Positions 62,115 to 64,000 of a DNA stretch of 64,000 bases are shown in pieces. Both the position numbers and the translations under genes were made by a program. The notes under the pieces are model-generated. The model did not search any database, was not told the origin of the DNA, and saw only the letters and a list, made by a program, of their open reading frames with translations. Source of the DNA: Orlajensenia flava (GTDB lineage Bacteria; Actinomycetota; Actinomycetes; Actinomycetales; Microbacteriaceae). Each line of letters begins with the position of its first letter. Positions within the stretch are counted from its first letter, which is position 1. Location of the stretch: the NCBI RefSeq assembly GCF_004801905.1, contig NZ_SSSN01000003.1:1-64000 (forward strand), read 5' to 3'.

Positions 62115-64000
62115 ATGCCCGCGAAAGCCAATGATGTCGGCCGCTACGGCATGGTCGTCGTCTCCAACCGACTCCCGGTCGACCATGAGATCGGTCCGGA
62201 TGGCGCCACCCGCTGGAAGACCTCTCCCGGCGGGCTGGTGACAGCGCTCGAGCCCGTGATGCGCTCCGCAGAGGGCGCATGGGTCGGGTGGGCCGGCGCC
62301 GTCGACGAGGAGTTCGCCCCGTTCGAGAACGACGGCATCGAGATCGTGCCCGTCAGTCTCTCCGCGGAGGAGGTGCAGGAGTACTACGAGGGCTTCTCGA
62401 ACGACACCCTGTGGCCGCTGTACCACGACGTCATCGCCTCGCCCCAGTTCCATCGCGAGTGGTGGGACGCCTACGTCGCCGTCAACCGGCGGTTCGCCCA
62501 GGCGGCCGCCGACGTCGCGGCCGACGGAGCCATCGTGTGGGTACAGGACTATCAGCTCCAACTCGTCCCGCAACTTCTCCGCGAGCTGCGTCCCGACGTC
62601 GTGATCGGCTTCTTCAACCACATCCCGTTCCCGCCGTACGGAATCTTCTCCCAGCTGCCGTGGCGCAAGCAGATCCTCGAGGGCCTCCTGGGCGCCGACG
62701 TGGTCGGGTTCCAGCGGGTCGCGGACGCCGGCAACTTCACCCGCGCCGTCCGTCGGCTGTTCGGGTACACCACCCGCGGTGCGGCCGTCGAGGTCGTCGG
62801 TCCGGACGGCGACATCCGTCACGTGGTGGCCCGCACCTTCCCGATCTCCATCGACGTGGCGGGTTTCGAGGAGCTCGCCGCCCGTCCCGAGGTGCAGGCG
62901 AGAGCGGAGCAGATCCGCAGCGACCTCGGAAACCCCAAGACGATCATGCTAGGGGTGGATCGGCTCGACTACACCAAGGGCATCGGGCACCGTCTCAAGG
63001 CGTTCGGCGAGCTGCTCGCCGAGGGCACGCTCGCCGTCGAGGACGTCACGCTCGTTCAGGTCGCCAGTCCCAGCCGCGAGCGCGTGGCCACCTACATGAC
63101 CCTGCGCGACGAGATCGAGCTGCAGGTCGGGCGCATCAACGGCGACTACAGCACCATCAGCCACACGGCGATCGCCTACCTGCACCACGGATACCCGCGT
63201 GAGGAGATGGCAGCGCTGTACCTCGCCGCCGACGTAATGCTCGTCACGGCGCTCCGCGACGGCATGAACCTCGTGGCCAAGGAGTTCGTGGCGGCATCCG
63301 TCGACGAGGACGGGGTGCTCGTGCTCAGCGAGTTCGCGGGCGCCGCCGACGAACTCAAGCAGGCGATCATCATCAACCCGCACGACATCGACGGCCTCAA
63401 GCAGGCCATCGTCGCGGCCATCGAGATGCCCGAGTCGGAACGGCGTCGGCGGATGCGCGCGCTTCGCCGCAAGCTGCACGAGAACACCGTCGACCACTGG
63501 TCGAAGAGCTTCCTCGACACGCTCACCGGCCGAGGCGCCGTCCCGCCGGGGATCCCGGAGACCCTCGCCGACGGCCTGCGTGAACTGGCCACCGCCGAGC
63601 GACTGCTGGTCGCCCTCGACTTCGACGGCACCCTCGCTCCTCACGTCGACCAACCGGAGGACGCTCGAGCCTTGGAGAGTGCGCGCGTGGCGGTGGATCG
63701 ACTGCTCGCGCTCGAGGACACCCGCGTCGCATTCGTCTCCGGTCGCGCATTGGTCAGCCTGCAGCACGTCGCGGAACCGTCGGACGACGTGCTCCTGACC
63801 GGGTCGCACGGCGTGGAGCTCAAGCTCGACGAGCCGGAGCCGGTCCTCGACCTGCACGGCGCGGAGGTCGAGAGGCTCGACGAGGTCGCCGACATCCTCA
63901 CCGCCGTCTCTCGGGGAGCCGAGGGATCGTGGGTCGAACGCAAGCCAGCCGGGCTGGCGTTCCACACCCGCCGGATGTCACCGGCAGCCGGCCTGTCTGC
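62115..64000 (+). CDS. otsA: Fused trehalose-6-phosphate synthase/phosphatase, 3' end outside window
   Basis: Makes trehalose from UDP-glucose and glucose-6-phosphate for osmoprotection. Residues ~10-465 are OtsA (GT20): VVVSNRLPVDHE, SPGGLVTALEPVM, VWVQDYQLQLVPQLLR, GFFNHIPFPPYGIFSQLPWR, LGVDRLDYTKGI and RDGMNLVAKEFVA. After a ~25-residue linker a HAD phosphatase (OtsB) begins with LLVALDFDGTLAPH and VAFVSGR and runs off the right edge in frame. The ATG at 62115 is 14 nt after GGAGGAG, wider than normal. TAGCCT at 62048-62053 is a promoter candidate. Confidence 0.93.
   Translation, partial: MPAKANDVGRYGMVVVSNRLPVDHEIGPDGATRWKTSPGGLVTALEPVMRSAEGAWVGWAGAVDEEFAPFENDGIEIVPVSLSAEEVQEYYEGFSNDTLWPLYHDVIASPQFHREWWDAYVAVNRRFAQAAADVAADGAIVWVQDYQLQLVPQLLRELRPDVVIGFFNHIPFPPYGIFSQLPWRKQILEGLLGADVVGFQRVADAGNFTRAVRRLFGYTTRGAAVEVVGPDGDIRHVVARTFPISIDVAGFEELAARPEVQARAEQIRSDLGNPKTIMLGVDRLDYTKGIGHRLKAFGELLAEGTLAVEDVTLVQVASPSRERVATYMTLRDEIELQVGRINGDYSTISHTAIAYLHHGYPREEMAALYLAADVMLVTALRDGMNLVAKEFVAASVDEDGVLVLSEFAGAADELKQAIIINPHDIDGLKQAIVAAIEMPESERRRRMRALRRKLHENTVDHWSKSFLDTLTGRGAVPPGIPETLADGLRELATAERLLVALDFDGTLAPHVDQPEDARALESARVAVDRLLALEDTRVAFVSGRALVSLQHVAEPSDDVLLTGSHGVELKLDEPEPVLDLHGAEVERLDEVADILTAVSRGAEGSWVERKPAGLAFHTRRMSPAAGLS

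Overview
The window is chromosomal DNA from a high-GC Gram-positive actinobacterium, most likely a member of the Microbacteriaceae. The evidence is the strong G/C bias at third codon positions, many GTG starts, an actinobacterial Tad pilus locus, ftsE-ftsX-smpB near prfB, a DUF3039 protein, a fused OtsA-OtsB trehalose enzyme, and a very frequent pattern in which a TANNNT -10 box lies 5-9 nt before the start codon (leaderless mRNAs). No insertion sequence, prophage, CRISPR array, integrase or replication origin was seen. Genes cover almost all of the sequence. Every gap longer than 300 bases holds an RNA gene (ssrA at 46690-47060).

Layout. 1-9.9 kb holds metabolic and housekeeping genes: a CocE-type hydrolase cut by the left edge, an APC amino-acid permease divergent from a PEP-mutase/isocitrate-lyase-like enzyme, an Fe-S (6-4)-type photolyase, a PLDc_N membrane protein, a GNAT acetyltransferase and a nitrilase-family amidohydrolase. 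A degenerate composite of response regulator, PIG-L deacetylase, ATP-grasp and histidine kinase fragments follows, then a class I aminotransferase. 9.9-13.3 kb encodes envelope proteins: a lipoprotein with an AT-richer core, a secreted protein and an HtrA-like membrane protease. 13.3-21.6 kb is a cell-surface polymer cluster: two family 2 glycosyltransferases, a CDP-alcohol phosphotransferase, a TagF-like polymerase, TagGH-type export ABC subunits and a LicC/GlmU-type nucleotidyltransferase. It is interrupted by EcsC-like, AraC and VOC genes.

21.8-25.2 kb holds an ABC-2 type exporter whose ATPase carries a ~340-residue disordered N-terminus. 25.2-31.6 kb is housekeeping: DUF3039; nicotinate phosphoribosyltransferase divergent from murI-rph-rdgB; a CDF metal exporter; two DedA proteins; an iron-box promoter overlapping a possible 23-residue leaderless microprotein; and tRNA-Leu. 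31.8-36.4 kb is a Tad/Flp pilus operon. 36.4-47.9 kb holds an MFS transporter, prfB, ftsEX, a MacB-like exporter pair inserted before smpB, a tyrosine phosphatase, a SIMPL protein, tmRNA (ssrA) and two small stress-type envelope proteins.

48-52.4 kb holds a DksA/TraR zinc-finger protein, a secreted acid phosphatase with two tandem HAD domains, a HisN-like phosphatase, tRNA-Lys and small hypothetical genes. 52.4-54.3 kb is the biotin ECF transporter bioYMN. 55.3-62.0 kb holds an ArsB/SLC13-like permease followed by a TetR-MMPL-YhgE/Pip operon, in which the MMPL protein carries a C-terminal domain resembling an ABC ATPase that has lost its catalytic motifs. The right edge cuts a fused trehalose-6-phosphate synthase/phosphatase gene.

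The observations most worth following are the collapsed signalling/PIG-L/ATP-grasp locus, the MMPL-pseudo-ABC fusion beside YhgE/Pip, and the iron-box leaderless microprotein. All functional calls rest on motif recognition by eye; no database search was run.
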